Shown: one piece after another, positions 26,185 through 34,847 of the stretch
Layout of the letters: every line of letters starts with the position of its first letter
How positions within the stretch are numbered: the first letter of the stretch is position 1
Source: JANQJD01 sp965601685
GTDB taxonomy: Bacteria; Pseudomonadota; Alphaproteobacteria; Rhodospirillales; Rhodospirillaceae
Reading direction: 5' to 3'
Length of the DNA stretch: 64,000 nt
NCBI GenBank assembly: GCA_965601685.1
Contig: CBFCWI010000002.1
Span: 434,001-498,000, forward strand
Made by a program: the position numbers and the translations under genes
The notes under the pieces: model-generated
Databases searched by the model: none
The model's input: only the letters and a program-made list of their open reading frames with translations
Told to the model about the DNA's origin: nothing

Positions 26185-27255
26185 ATGATCAATGCTAAAA
26201 CTAATCCAGGCAACTTTTTTGAGCATTTCAAATTCGACCAAGAAATGATCCACCCAACTCCGCGCACCATCACTGCTGGTGACGTAGCAATCTATCAAGC
26301 CCTGTTTGGTTCTCGCTTCGCCGTGTCCTCAGACCGGGAGTTTGCCAGAGCTATTGGCCTACCGAACGCACCGATTGACGATCTTCTGGCCTTTCACATT
26401 GTTTTCGGTAAAACGGTCCCAGAGATTTCGCTGAATGCCGTTGCTAACCTTGGTTACGCCGACGGCCACTTTGGTGCCCCTGTATATATAGGCGACACGA
26501 TTACTGCTGTTTCGCGTGTAATAGGTTTGAAGGAGAATTCAGATCGGAAAAGTGGTGTCGTGTATATACGTTCTACTGGACTCAACCAACATGACGAAAT
26601 GGTAGTGGACTATGTGCGTTGGGTAATGGTACGCAAGCAGCACGAGAGCGCCCCCTCTACGAATCCCATCATACCTAACCTGCCTCAAGCAGTGCCTGCA
26701 TCTGCGCTAGTCTTTTCTTACCAATTGCGAATGTCAGGTTACGATTTATCTCTTTCTGGCAGCGCTTACCTGTGGGATGACTATGAGGTTGGGGAGAAGA
26801 TTGATCACGTGGATGGTATGACGATCGAGGAGGCGGAACATCAGATGGCCACCCGCCTTTATCAGAACACTGCTAAGGTACACTTCAATCTACATGAGCA
26901 GGCACAGGGCCGATTCAAGCGACGGCTCATTTACGGCGGCCACATCATTTCCCTTGTGCGGGCGTTATCGTTCAATGGGCTCGGGAACGCCTTCCAGATG
27001 GTAGCTATTAATGCCGGGACTCATGCGAATCCGACGTTCGCCGGCGATACAATCTATTGTTGGTCAGAAGTACTTGACAAACTCTCTCTACCAAGACGTG
27101 AGGATATTGGTGCATTGCGGTTGCGAACTGTGGCTGTGAAGGACAGACCATGTGGTGACTTCCCTTATAAGGGAGAGGACGGGCGATATACCTCGCAGGT
27201 AGTACTTGATTTTGACTATACAGTTTTAGTACCGCGTAAAGCTAAACAATCCTAG
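26185..27255 (+). CDS. mch: Mesaconyl-C1-CoA hydratase (beta-methylmalyl-CoA dehydratase)
   Basis: Dehydrates erythro-beta-methylmalyl-CoA, formed from glyoxylate and propionyl-CoA, to mesaconyl-C1-CoA. The 356-residue protein has two tandem MaoC hot-dog halves (about 15-150 and 190-350). AKTNPGNFFEHF at the start, NLGYADGHFGAPVYIGDT, YLWDDYEVGEKIDHVDGMTI and RRLIYGGHIISL are diagnostic of Mch. Start ATG 26185 follows GAGAGGG; an in-frame GTG at 26140 would add 15 unrelated residues. It closes the rightward arm, 165 bases after meh. Mch is also found in ethylmalonyl-CoA pathway bacteria, but the mct and meh neighbours favour the bi-cycle. Confidence 0.9.
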   Translation: MINAKTNPGNFFEHFKFDQEMIHPTPRTITAGDVAIYQALFGSRFAVSSDREFARAIGLPNAPIDDLLAFHIVFGKTVPEISLNAVANLGYADGHFGAPVYIGDTITAVSRVIGLKENSDRKSGVVYIRSTGLNQHDEMVVDYVRWVMVRKQHESAPSTNPIIPNLPQAVPASALVFSYQLRMSGYDLSLSGSAYLWDDYEVGEKIDHVDGMTIEEAEHQMATRLYQNTAKVHFNLHEQAQGRFKRRLIYGGHIISLVRALSFNGLGNAFQMVAINAGTHANPTFAGDTIYCWSEVLDKLSLPRREDIGALRLRTVAVKDRPCGDFPYKGEDGRYTSQVVLDFDYTVLVPRKAKQS

Positions 27256-27588
27256 CAGTCATTTCTGAGGATCTAAACCCTATGAACCGCGAAGACAGGA
27301 TATCGTTTGGGTGAGACTTTTTTACCTCCGGGCTTAGTGTCCAGTTTAGGGTAGCCATCATAACGAGCTCATGCAGGTAGGAGTATGGGTATGCCGCCGC
27401 GTCCTGCGCTTTCTGCCTCTGGGACAGTTCTGAACAGGACGAGAGAGTTGCAGGTAGATCCTAGATGGCCTTGATTTCTGCTCTGGAGAGTATAGGGTCC
27501 CTGTCCTGAGAAGAGCTTGATTATGCCTGTGTTACGCAATATGTGAGATCTTCTAGTTTTAGGACACTACACGGAATGGAGAGGGGTT
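27256..27588. other. Spacer between mch and pgi
   Basis: About 330 bases. No gene or convincing terminator seen. GGAGAGGGG just before 27589 is the pgi ribosome binding site. Confidence 0.5.
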
Positions 27589-29229
27589 ATGGCGTCATTG
27601 ACTAGGAGTGTTGCATGGCAAGCACTGAGTGAGCACTATCACGCTATCCGGAATCTGCATATGCGTGATCTGTTTACACAGGATCCTAAGAGATTTGATG
27701 TTTTTTCTCTGAAGCTAGGCGACATTCTTGTCGATTATTCGAAGAATAGAATCACAGGAGAAACCCTACAGTTATTACTACAGCTGGCGCGAGAACGTGA
27801 TCTGGAAGCACAGCGTGCTCGTATGTTTAGTGGTGAGAAGATCAACGATGTGGAGGGGCGCGCTGTGCTACATGTAGCCCTGCGCAACCGCTCCAACCGT
27901 CCGATTTTGATGGATGGCGAAGACGTCATGCCAAAGGTTAATGCTGTTCTAGCCAAGATGAAGAGATTCTGTGAGTCTGTACATGGAGGAACATGGGTCG
28001 GTACTACTGGAAAGCGTATTACTGATATCGTTAACATTGGTATCGGCGGATCGGATCTGGGTCCCATGATGATCACAGAGGCACTGAGACCCTATCACCA
28101 TGCCACGCTCCTCCCCCATTTTGTGTCAAACATAGATGGAACACATGTGACTGAGACTTGTCGTAGCCTGGACCCAGAGTCGACTTTGTTCATCGTCGCT
28201 TCGAAAACATTCACGACACAGGAAACCATAACTAATGCTAAGAGTGCCCGTGCTTGGCTGGTGGAGCAACTAGGTGAGGCAGCTGTCGCACAGCACTTCG
28301 TTGCCCTATCTACCAACGTCGAAGCCGTCACAGAGTTTGGCATAGACCCTAATAACATGTTTGAGTTCTGGGATTGGGTAGGAGGACGTTACTCACTGTG
28401 GTCAGCGATAGGTTTGTCTATTGCCGTCACCATTGGTTTCGAGAAGTTCGAGGAACTGTTATCCGGCGCCCACGCTATGGATGAACATTTTCGCACAGCA
28501 CCTTTGGAAATCAACATTCCAGTGATATTGGGCCTCATAGGTGTGTGGTACGTAAACTTTTTTGATGCAGGAGCTTATGCTGTCTTACCCTATGATCAAT
28601 ATCTGCATCGTCTTCCTGCCTATCTAGAACAGGCTGATATGGAAAGCAACGGTAAGCGCATTACCCATGATGGTGAGCAGGTTGATTACCGGACAGGAGC
28701 AGTCTTATTTGGCGAGCCCGGCACAAATGGACAGCATTCGTTCTATCAGCTTATTCACCAGGGAACTTGGCTCATTCCCTGCGATTTTATTGCTCCAGCC
28801 TGCAGCCACAACCCCATCGGTAACCACCACGCTATTCTTCTGTCCAATATGTTTGCTCAAGGCGAGGCTATGATGCGGGGCAAGACTGCAACGGAAGCAC
28901 GCGCGGAGTTAGAGGCGCAAGGCCTGCAGGGCCAGTCGCTGGAGGAGTTGCTGCCACACAAGGTATTCCCTGGCAACTGTCCCACCAACACGATCTTGGT
29001 GCGACAGATTAGCCCTTATACATTAGGCGCCATCATCGCGTTATACGAGCATAAAATCTTTGTACAGGGTGTGGTATGGAATATTAATTCCTATGATCAG
29101 TGGGGCGTAGAACTCGGCAAGCAGCTTGCCAGCCGTATCCTGCCGCAACTTCCCGGCACTGCCCCGGCGGTCGGTCATGATTCGTCTACCACAGGACTGA
29201 TTCAGTATTACAAGCAGTGGCGCGGATGA
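27589..29229 (+). CDS. pgi: Glucose-6-phosphate isomerase
   Basis: Interconverts glucose 6-phosphate and fructose 6-phosphate, linking Calvin-cycle or gluconeogenic sugar phosphates with hexose storage. The NIGIGGSDLGPMM phosphate-binding motif, SKTFTTQET, GGRYSLWSAIG, NGQHSFYQLIHQGT and QWGVELGKQLA are all present, and 546 residues is typical of the long proteobacterial type. ATG is preceded by GGAGAGGGG. Its stop overlaps the next start as ATGA (29226-29229). Confidence 0.97.
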   Translation: MASLTRSVAWQALSEHYHAIRNLHMRDLFTQDPKRFDVFSLKLGDILVDYSKNRITGETLQLLLQLARERDLEAQRARMFSGEKINDVEGRAVLHVALRNRSNRPILMDGEDVMPKVNAVLAKMKRFCESVHGGTWVGTTGKRITDIVNIGIGGSDLGPMMITEALRPYHHATLLPHFVSNIDGTHVTETCRSLDPESTLFIVASKTFTTQETITNAKSARAWLVEQLGEAAVAQHFVALSTNVEAVTEFGIDPNNMFEFWDWVGGRYSLWSAIGLSIAVTIGFEKFEELLSGAHAMDEHFRTAPLEINIPVILGLIGVWYVNFFDAGAYAVLPYDQYLHRLPAYLEQADMESNGKRITHDGEQVDYRTGAVLFGEPGTNGQHSFYQLIHQGTWLIPCDFIAPACSHNPIGNHHAILLSNMFAQGEAMMRGKTATEARAELEAQGLQGQSLEELLPHKVFPGNCPTNTILVRQISPYTLGAIIALYEHKIFVQGVVWNINSYDQWGVELGKQLASRILPQLPGTAPAVGHDSSTTGLIQYYKQWRG

Positions 29230-29981
29230 CAGTCCATTTCATTGGAGTTGGGCCAGGCGCAGCGGATCTCATCACTGTCCGAGGACTCAACTTGCTGCGA
29301 CAGTGTCCAGTTGTTTTGTATGCTGGGTCTTTGGTGCCAGTTGATGTGCTTTCTGCTGCGCATGTTGATGCCAGGTGTATTAATACTGCAAGTCTTACTC
29401 TTAATGAGATCATGACCATGATGGTGACTGCTCACACAGGTGGTCAGAATGTCGCTCGGCTGCATTCAGGCGATCCATCCCTGTACGGAGCGATCGCTGA
29501 GCAAATGCGCCAGCTTGCAGTTCTAGCCATTCCCTACACAGTGACACCAGGCGTGCCTGCTTTTGCCGCTGCAGCGGCTGCTCTAGAGACCGCACTGACA
29601 TTGCCAGGCATTAGCCAGACTGTCATCCTAACGCGTACGGCTGTGCGTACGGATCCCATGCCACCGGGGGAGGCACTGGTTAATCTTGGAAAGAGCCAGG
29701 CTACACTCGTTATTCATCTATCGATTAACAATCTCGCAGCAGTGGTGCACGATTTAACGCCGCTCTATGGTGTGGATTGCCCCGTTGCAGTGGTCCATAG
29801 AGCCTCCTGGCCAGACCAGCGTGTTCTGCGCGGCACGCTCTCAGACATTCGTGACAGGGTCAAAGCAGCCGGGTTCTTGCGGACGGCTTTAATTCTTGTT
29901 GGGCGAACGCTAGGCACTAACGATTTTCGCGACAGCCGCCTGTACGCGCCTGACCACAGTCACAGCCAGCGTGTCTTCTAG
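29226..29981 (+). CDS. cobM: Precorrin-4 C11-methyltransferase
   Basis: SAM-dependent tetrapyrrole methylase of cobalamin synthesis. It has the N-terminal VHFIGVGPGAADLITVRG motif, VVLYAGSLVP, ARLHSGDPSLYGA and PYTVTPGVPAFAAAAA motifs of the CobM/CbiF subgroup, with 251 residues. It begins within the pgi stop (ATGA overlap), so it is translationally coupled to a sugar enzyme, an unusual setting for a B12 gene. A B12 enzyme, methylmalonyl-CoA mutase, would be expected to connect propionyl-CoA and succinyl-CoA with the smt/mct/meh/mch set; that gene is not in this window. Confidence 0.9.
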   Translation: MTVHFIGVGPGAADLITVRGLNLLRQCPVVLYAGSLVPVDVLSAAHVDARCINTASLTLNEIMTMMVTAHTGGQNVARLHSGDPSLYGAIAEQMRQLAVLAIPYTVTPGVPAFAAAAAALETALTLPGISQTVILTRTAVRTDPMPPGEALVNLGKSQATLVIHLSINNLAAVVHDLTPLYGVDCPVAVVHRASWPDQRVLRGTLSDIRDRVKAAGFLRTALILVGRTLGTNDFRDSRLYAPDHSHSQRVF

Positions 29982-30066
29982 GAAACCAGACAGTGATACT
30001 CTTCAAATGTATTCGTACAGGTCTTCCTGTCTTCCTGAAGGATATGATTGCGATGGAATACGAAAA

Positions 30067-31086
30067 ATGTACAATTTAGAAAAGATACCAGTAACAATAG
30101 TAACTGGTTTCCTAGGCGCTGGGAAGACGACGTTGATTCGCCATCTGCTGGATGAGAATCACAGCCGTAGAATCGCCGTTGTGATTAACGAATTCGGTGA
30201 CGTTGGTATTGACCGCACTCTGCTGGATGGATGCGGGGTAACTGCCTGTGATAACGTCATTGAATTAGCCAACGGCTGTCTCTGTTGTACTGTAGCCGAT
30301 GCCTTTTTGCCAGTTATGGAAAGGTTGGTTAACTGTACTGAGTTGCAGCCCGATCATATCATCATTGAAACCTCTGGCCTAGCCCTTCCCAAGCCGTTAG
30401 TACAAGCGTTTCAGTGGCCTACGATCCGTGCGCGTGTCATGGTAGACGGCGTAGTGGTGGTTGTTGATGCCACTGCGATAGTTGATGGCCGGTTCTCTTG
30501 CTCTGACAATGCTGTTCAGCGGACGGTGCAGGCCGCGACCAGCACTCACAACGACAGCCCACTCACGGAAACATTCACTGGTCAACTCTCGTGCGCTGAT
30601 ATGGTGCTGCTGAACAAAGTCGATTTGGTCGAGAGCGGTGGTCTTGCGGAAATCGTGCAGGCGCTTTCATCCCATCTGCGGGCTGGTATCAGGGTACTGC
30701 CTGTCCATTACAGTCGTGTCGATTCCACCCTTCTGTTGGGACTGGCGACAGAAGTAGGGGGGAATGTGTCAGCCGATGAATGCAACGACCACGATCACGA
30801 TGCTTTCGAGAGCTTTGCTCTGACTCTACCGGCTATTTCCGATCTGGATGCTCTAGAAATGCGCCTGCTGACAGCAGTCACCAGCCATGCTATCCTGCGC
30901 ATTAAGGGATTCCTTGATGTGCCAGGTAAGGCTATGCGTTTAGTGGTGCAAGGGGTTGGCACCCGGATTCAGCGCTACTTTGATCGACCCTGGCAAGCCG
31001 TTGAAGCACGGCATAGCCGGCTGGTGGTGATTGGCCTCAAAGGGTTAGATCGGCACGGCATTGCCACCACTCTTGGCGCTTCCTGA
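30067..31086 (+). CDS. cobW: CobW-type metallochaperone GTPase
   Basis: COG0523 GTPase, thought to deliver cobalt for aerobic B12 synthesis. The P-loop GFLGAGKTTL lies near the start, followed by the NGCLCC metal-binding motif, LLNKVDL (G4) and a short histidine/aspartate patch NDHDHDAFESF. The C-terminal CobW_C domain begins near residue 235. I chose ATG 30067, which gives the family N-terminus KIPVTIVTGFLG-like; an in-frame GTG at 29971 overlapping cobM and an ATG at 30007 would add 20-32 residues. It forms a unit with pgi and cobM. Confidence 0.88.
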   Translation: MYNLEKIPVTIVTGFLGAGKTTLIRHLLDENHSRRIAVVINEFGDVGIDRTLLDGCGVTACDNVIELANGCLCCTVADAFLPVMERLVNCTELQPDHIIIETSGLALPKPLVQAFQWPTIRARVMVDGVVVVVDATAIVDGRFSCSDNAVQRTVQAATSTHNDSPLTETFTGQLSCADMVLLNKVDLVESGGLAEIVQALSSHLRAGIRVLPVHYSRVDSTLLLGLATEVGGNVSADECNDHDHDAFESFALTLPAISDLDALEMRLLTAVTSHAILRIKGFLDVPGKAMRLVVQGVGTRIQRYFDRPWQAVEARHSRLVVIGLKGLDRHGIATTLGAS

Positions 31087-31180
31087 TTTTCGGCTTGTGC
31101 AATCTCGCTCAGGAGCGCTGTTAGAGAGAGTGTCTGGCAGAGGAGATGAGGACCAGGGGATTTTCATTAAGGTACATGGC

Positions 31181-31852
31181 ATGCGTACGCTGTTGCATTT
31201 CTGGTTGTCTCCTCATTGCCGTAAGATCAGACTTGCGCTGACTGAGAAAAGATTGGATTTTGATCTTGTCCTTGAACGCCCATGGGAACGGCGGTCAGAT
31301 TTCATGTTTCTTAACCCAGCTGGAGAAGTGCCCGTCCTGGTAGAGAATGATGGCACGGTTGTGGTCCATTCCACAGTCATCTGCGAGTACTTAGAAGAAG
31401 TTTACCCGGACCCCTCTCTACTTGGTGGAGTGCTGCCGGTTATGCGGGGGGAGGTACGCCGGCTTATGGCATGGTTTGATTGTAAATTCAATCGCGAAGT
31501 CACAGTCAATCTAGTAGGCGAGAAGATTAGCAAACGGCTGATCGGTGTTGGTGCGCCAAATTCACGCGCTATCCGGGCAGGGCAGGCCAATATTCATACA
31601 CATCTTCAATACATTGCGTGGCTAACAGAGCGGCGACGTTGGCTGGCTGGTGATTCCTTGTCCTTTGCTGACCTGGCTGCAGCGGCTCATTTGTCAACGG
31701 TGGATTACGTTGGGGATGTACCGTGGGGGGAGCATCAGGAGGCCAAGGACTGGTATGCGCGCATCAAATCTCGTCCCAGCTTTCGGGCCTTACTGCAAGA
31801 ACAGGTGCCAGGGATCTCTCCACCCCCCCATTACGGGGACCTCGACTTTTGA
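31181..31852 (+). CDS. Glutathione S-transferase family protein
   Basis: A 223-residue GST fold protein. The N-terminal thioredoxin-like domain contains LSPHCRKIRLALTEK, NPAGEVPVL and the ESS-type motif VVHSTVICEYLEE; the all-helical C-terminal domain includes LAGDSLSFADLAAAAHLS. The substrate cannot be inferred. A serine or cysteine near the SPHC segment could be the thiol-activating residue. ATG 31181 gives the usual GST start; a longer frame begins at 31061, inside cobW. Confidence 0.88.
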   Translation: MRTLLHFWLSPHCRKIRLALTEKRLDFDLVLERPWERRSDFMFLNPAGEVPVLVENDGTVVVHSTVICEYLEEVYPDPSLLGGVLPVMRGEVRRLMAWFDCKFNREVTVNLVGEKISKRLIGVGAPNSRAIRAGQANIHTHLQYIAWLTERRRWLAGDSLSFADLAAAAHLSTVDYVGDVPWGEHQEAKDWYARIKSRPSFRALLQEQVPGISPPPHYGDLDF

Positions 31853-31968
31853 ACGTTCCTTCCCTCGCTGCCTACGAGTTTGTCAGCAACAACGTTTCAA
31901 ACGACCGTTGGCGGGCCTAGACGATCGGTCTAGAAGGCTTTTATGTGGTGTTTTTTGCGGAGAGAGGG

Positions 31969-32325
31969 ATGGTCTTTTTTGTCCGTTTGCTTGGATGGTT
32001 CTTGATGATGACCGCCGTTCTCATTGCTGCGATGGAGATGGTCATGGCGCTCGGCACAGGAGCTTATGTTAGTCTGGCAACGCGAGATCTGTGGACGCTG
32101 CTTGTTGGTGTCCCGCCCTATTCTTTCGAAGAAGCAAGTCTCTCTCTGTGGCAAGACACTACCGTTCCCTCCGGGATTGGCATCCGATTAGTACAGGTCG
32201 GGGTGATAGCGATGGAGATACCAGCATGGGCTATAGTTGGGTTGGTAGGAGGTTTGCTCGTCTTGACGAGTCGTGTCCACCGTCTTCACCAGTCTGGTCA
32301 CTATCGTCGTCTGTTCCGATCGTAG
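31969..32325 (+). CDS. Small membrane protein of unknown function
   Basis: I do not recognise a family. The 118-residue product has two clear hydrophobic segments (about residues 4-27 and 80-102), a central stretch with LLVGVPPYSFEEASLSLWQD, and a basic C-terminus (RVHRLHQSGHYRRLFRS). GGAGAG at about 31958 supports ATG 31969; a GTG at 31945 is the alternative. It lies between a GST and a crotonase on the same strand, 58 bases before the latter. Confidence 0.6.
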   Translation: MVFFVRLLGWFLMMTAVLIAAMEMVMALGTGAYVSLATRDLWTLLVGVPPYSFEEASLSLWQDTTVPSGIGIRLVQVGVIAMEIPAWAIVGLVGGLLVLTSRVHRLHQSGHYRRLFRS

Positions 32326-32383
32326 AAAATCAGACCACTAAAAGTAGTAATACTTGTTGTCCTCTTTGGATTGAGGAGAGAGT

Positions 32384-33163
32384 ATGACGGGAAAAATTCT
32401 AGTTGAACGCAATGGCCTAATCGCCACTGTACTCATAAACAAACCCGAACAGCTTAACGCCCTCGATCGATCTATGTGGCAAGAGCTAGGGGATGTTTGC
32501 GTAGCGCTAGACACGGACTCTACTGTGCGCTGCCTTATCCTACGCGGTGCTAGTCATAAAGCTTTTACCGTGGGGGCTGATGTTAAGATGTTTGCCACAG
32601 AACGAGGTCATCCCACTCAAGCGAGAGCGTATGATCACATTATGCGCCTGGCCCTGGCCGCAGTGCGCGATCACGCGCATCCAGTGGTAGCGGCTATCGA
32701 AGGGTTATGCCTTGGGGGAGGTCTTGCTCTAGCTGCCATGGCTGATCTGCGCCTCTGTGGTCAAGGGAGTCGATTTGGTATACCGGTGCACAAGTTGGGA
32801 CTTCCTATGCCTGCACCTGAGATTAATGCAGTCATGCGTCTCGTTGGCCATGCTCGCATGTTGGAGATTCTGTTGGAGGCCCGCATATTCGATGCAGCTG
32901 AAGCCTTGGCTATTGGGTTAGTTAACCGGGTCGTAGCGGACAATGCAGTAGAAGCAGAGGCGATCGCAACTGCTCAACGCATTGTAGCAGGCGCACCTTT
33001 AGTTAATCTATGGCACAAACGGTTCATCCGTAAGATGCAAGTATCCTATAACCTAACAGCTGAAGAGTTGAATGAATGTTATCAATTCTTCAATACAGAG
33101 GACTACCAAGAGGGACTACGAGCCTTTCACAACAAGCGGACGCCTGTGTTTACAGGGCGATAA
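32384..33163 (+). CDS. Enoyl-CoA hydratase/isomerase family protein
   Basis: Crotonase-fold enzyme of 259 residues, acting on a CoA thioester. The oxyanion-hole segments HKAFTVGADVK and IEGLCLGGGLALAAMADLRL are present. In the catalytic region FGIPVHKLGL the position of the first catalytic glutamate of rat hydratase (E144) is valine, while the second glutamate (E164 equivalent) is kept in RMLEILLE. It may therefore be an isomerase or another crotonase rather than a true hydratase. Preceded by TTGAGGAGAGAGT (good Shine-Dalgarno). Confidence 0.85.
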   Translation: MTGKILVERNGLIATVLINKPEQLNALDRSMWQELGDVCVALDTDSTVRCLILRGASHKAFTVGADVKMFATERGHPTQARAYDHIMRLALAAVRDHAHPVVAAIEGLCLGGGLALAAMADLRLCGQGSRFGIPVHKLGLPMPAPEINAVMRLVGHARMLEILLEARIFDAAEALAIGLVNRVVADNAVEAEAIATAQRIVAGAPLVNLWHKRFIRKMQVSYNLTAEELNECYQFFNTEDYQEGLRAFHNKRTPVFTGR

Positions 33164-33220
33164 TGCTAGGAGATGTTATCAACACTCCGTCAGAAGACCC
33201 AACACACTCTGGCTCCCTAA

Positions 33221-34144
33221 CTAATGCGGGCTTCCATCCACATGAAACTTGAGCCCAGCAAGGATAAAACTGTGCACAGGGGTTGGGATTCCTAACTCAT
33301 GTCCTAGCACAGACACTGTGCCTGAAAGCCAGGGTAACTCCAGCCGCTTGCCATGGATCAAGTCATAGAGTTGCGAAGAACCCACAGTTCCAGGTAGATT
33401 ATCAGCCTGTTTCATATTATGGGCGACGATATCGTCCTTCAGAGCGACGCCTTTTGCCCTGGCAACAGCAACGACTTCTTCGACTGCCTGTTGGAACATG
33501 GCTCTTGTTTCTGAGTCGCTTCGGATTCTGCCGATGGAGCAGCGAGTCAGCGCTGTCATGCCTGAAAGCGGTGCGAGAAAGGAAAATTTCGACCAGATAT
33601 CAGTCAGAATTTTCGTGGACAGTACAGCATCTATGTTAGCTTTGGTACAAATAGTGTGAAAAGCTTGTAGGCTAGGAGTTAGAGAACCATCTAGCGCGCC
33701 AAAGACTAAACGAGCATTCGTCCCAGTGTGAACCACAACTCCCGGTTCGACGACCTCGGACATGATGTAGGTGGTGCCACCCCACACGGATTCAGCACCA
33801 ACAGCCGCCTTGAGGATGTCTGCTGCGGTTACGCCATTCTGGAATGACACCACAAACGTCTGTGACCCAATCAGAGGTTTGCAACCTTCAGCGACAGTAG
33901 TGGTGTCATAGAGTTTGACGGTTACTATCACTACATCAACCGGTCCAATGGCGGCTGGGTCGTCAGTGACTCGGGCTGTGTGAATGTGGAGATCGCCATT
34001 GCCGCTTCTGAGCCGTAACCCTTTGACACGAATGGCCTCGTAATGGACCCCACGTGCAATAAACCATACTTCTGCTCCAGCTGCTGCTAATCGGGCACCA
34101 TAATAGCTACCAACGCCACCACTGCCATAGATTGCTATTTTCAT
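33221..34144 (-). CDS. panE: 2-dehydropantoate 2-reductase (ApbA/PanE family)
   Basis: NADPH-dependent reduction of ketopantoate to pantoate for CoA synthesis. The Rossmann motif MKIAIYGSGGVGSYYGARLA, VTVKLYDT, FQNGV and the C-terminal KRLELPWLSGTV block with a conserved lysine/glutamate are present. It has 307 residues. Other members of the family act on different 2-keto acids, so the pantothenate role is probable rather than proven. Convergent with the crotonase gene. Confidence 0.85.
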   Translation of the reverse strand: MKIAIYGSGGVGSYYGARLAAAGAEVWFIARGVHYEAIRVKGLRLRSGNGDLHIHTARVTDDPAAIGPVDVVIVTVKLYDTTTVAEGCKPLIGSQTFVVSFQNGVTAADILKAAVGAESVWGGTTYIMSEVVEPGVVVHTGTNARLVFGALDGSLTPSLQAFHTICTKANIDAVLSTKILTDIWSKFSFLAPLSGMTALTRCSIGRIRSDSETRAMFQQAVEEVVAVARAKGVALKDDIVAHNMKQADNLPGTVGSSQLYDLIHGKRLELPWLSGTVSVLGHELGIPTPVHSFILAGLKFHVDGSPH

Positions 34145-34452
34145 ATTTATTCCCTTCGTGTCGCAAGAGCGTCAGAATGTCATCGTGACGGAGGCTAGTT
34201 TCACATATCCCGCCTGGGTTTTCTTCCTGCAGACGCAGTCATACACAGCACAACAAGGCAAGGTCAATTGGTGGTGTCTTTGTGGTCTTATTGTCAATTT
34301 GCTGGCTAGATAAGGCAGTGACCAGCATCGGCGTTGACTTCGCCTCCGCGGGGAGCTAGGCTTTTTGCACTGCCGAACAGTGCTTCGACGGACACATAGC
34401 CGCCCCTTGGGCAGTGCACAGAGGGAGGTATTTTGGGAAGGTAGAGGGAATA
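34145..34452. promoter_or_regulatory. Divergent spacer panE / sdhC with leader hairpins
   Basis: About 300 bases that should hold promoters for panE and for sdhCDAB. The part near sdhC carries a terminator-like hairpin (GCC-TCC...GGA-GCTA-GGC then TTTTT, about 34341-34366) followed by alternative pairings built on TGCACTGCC; see the separate entry. Confidence 0.5.
34341..34418 (+). promoter_or_regulatory. Candidate attenuator-like leader of sdhCDAB
   Basis: A stem-loop with a five-T tract ends near 34366. Directly after, TGCACTGCC (34366-34374) is complementary over nine bases to GGCAGTGCA (34410-34418). The inner GCACTG (34367-34372) can instead pair with CAGTGC (34378-34383). The two hairpins exclude each other. 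The sdhC ATG is 34 bases after the distal arm. Regulation is inference only. Confidence 0.4.
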
Positions 34453-34836
34453 ATGGCTCACAAAGACAGACCGCTTTCTCCACATATACAAATCTACCGG
34501 CCACAGCTCACCTCACTGATGTCGATTGCGCACCGCATCACTGGCGTGGCCCTGGTAGTGGGGACTCTGGTATTAACTTATTGGCTGGGAGCAGCTGCTT
34601 ATGGGCCGAGGGCCTATGCCCAAGCACAAGCCCTATTAGGCTCGTGGGTGGGTAGCATTCTAGTATTTCTCTGGTCAGGAGCCCTGTTTTATCACCTGTG
34701 CAACGGCATTCGTCATTTGATATGGGATATGGGGTACGGGCTCGAACGTGACAAAGTCTACACATCCGGATTGATCGTCCTGGCCGTTACGGCAGTACTA
34801 ATAGTGCTGGCTTGGGGCATTGGCCTTTCGGTCTAG
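34453..34836 (+). CDS. sdhC: Succinate dehydrogenase cytochrome b556 subunit
   Basis: Membrane anchor of complex II carrying haem b and the quinone site. RPLSPHIQIYRPQLTSLMSIAHRITGVAL is the family signature. Three transmembrane helices follow, with a haem-ligand histidine in FYHLCNGIRHLIWD. ATG 34453 is chosen (127 residues, SD GAGGG just upstream); an upstream ATG at 34414 lies in the hairpin region. First gene of sdhCDAB. Confidence 0.95.
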   Translation: MAHKDRPLSPHIQIYRPQLTSLMSIAHRITGVALVVGTLVLTYWLGAAAYGPRAYAQAQALLGSWVGSILVFLWSGALFYHLCNGIRHLIWDMGYGLERDKVYTSGLIVLAVTAVLIVLAWGIGLSV

Positions 34837-34847
34837 GGGAAGAAGTG

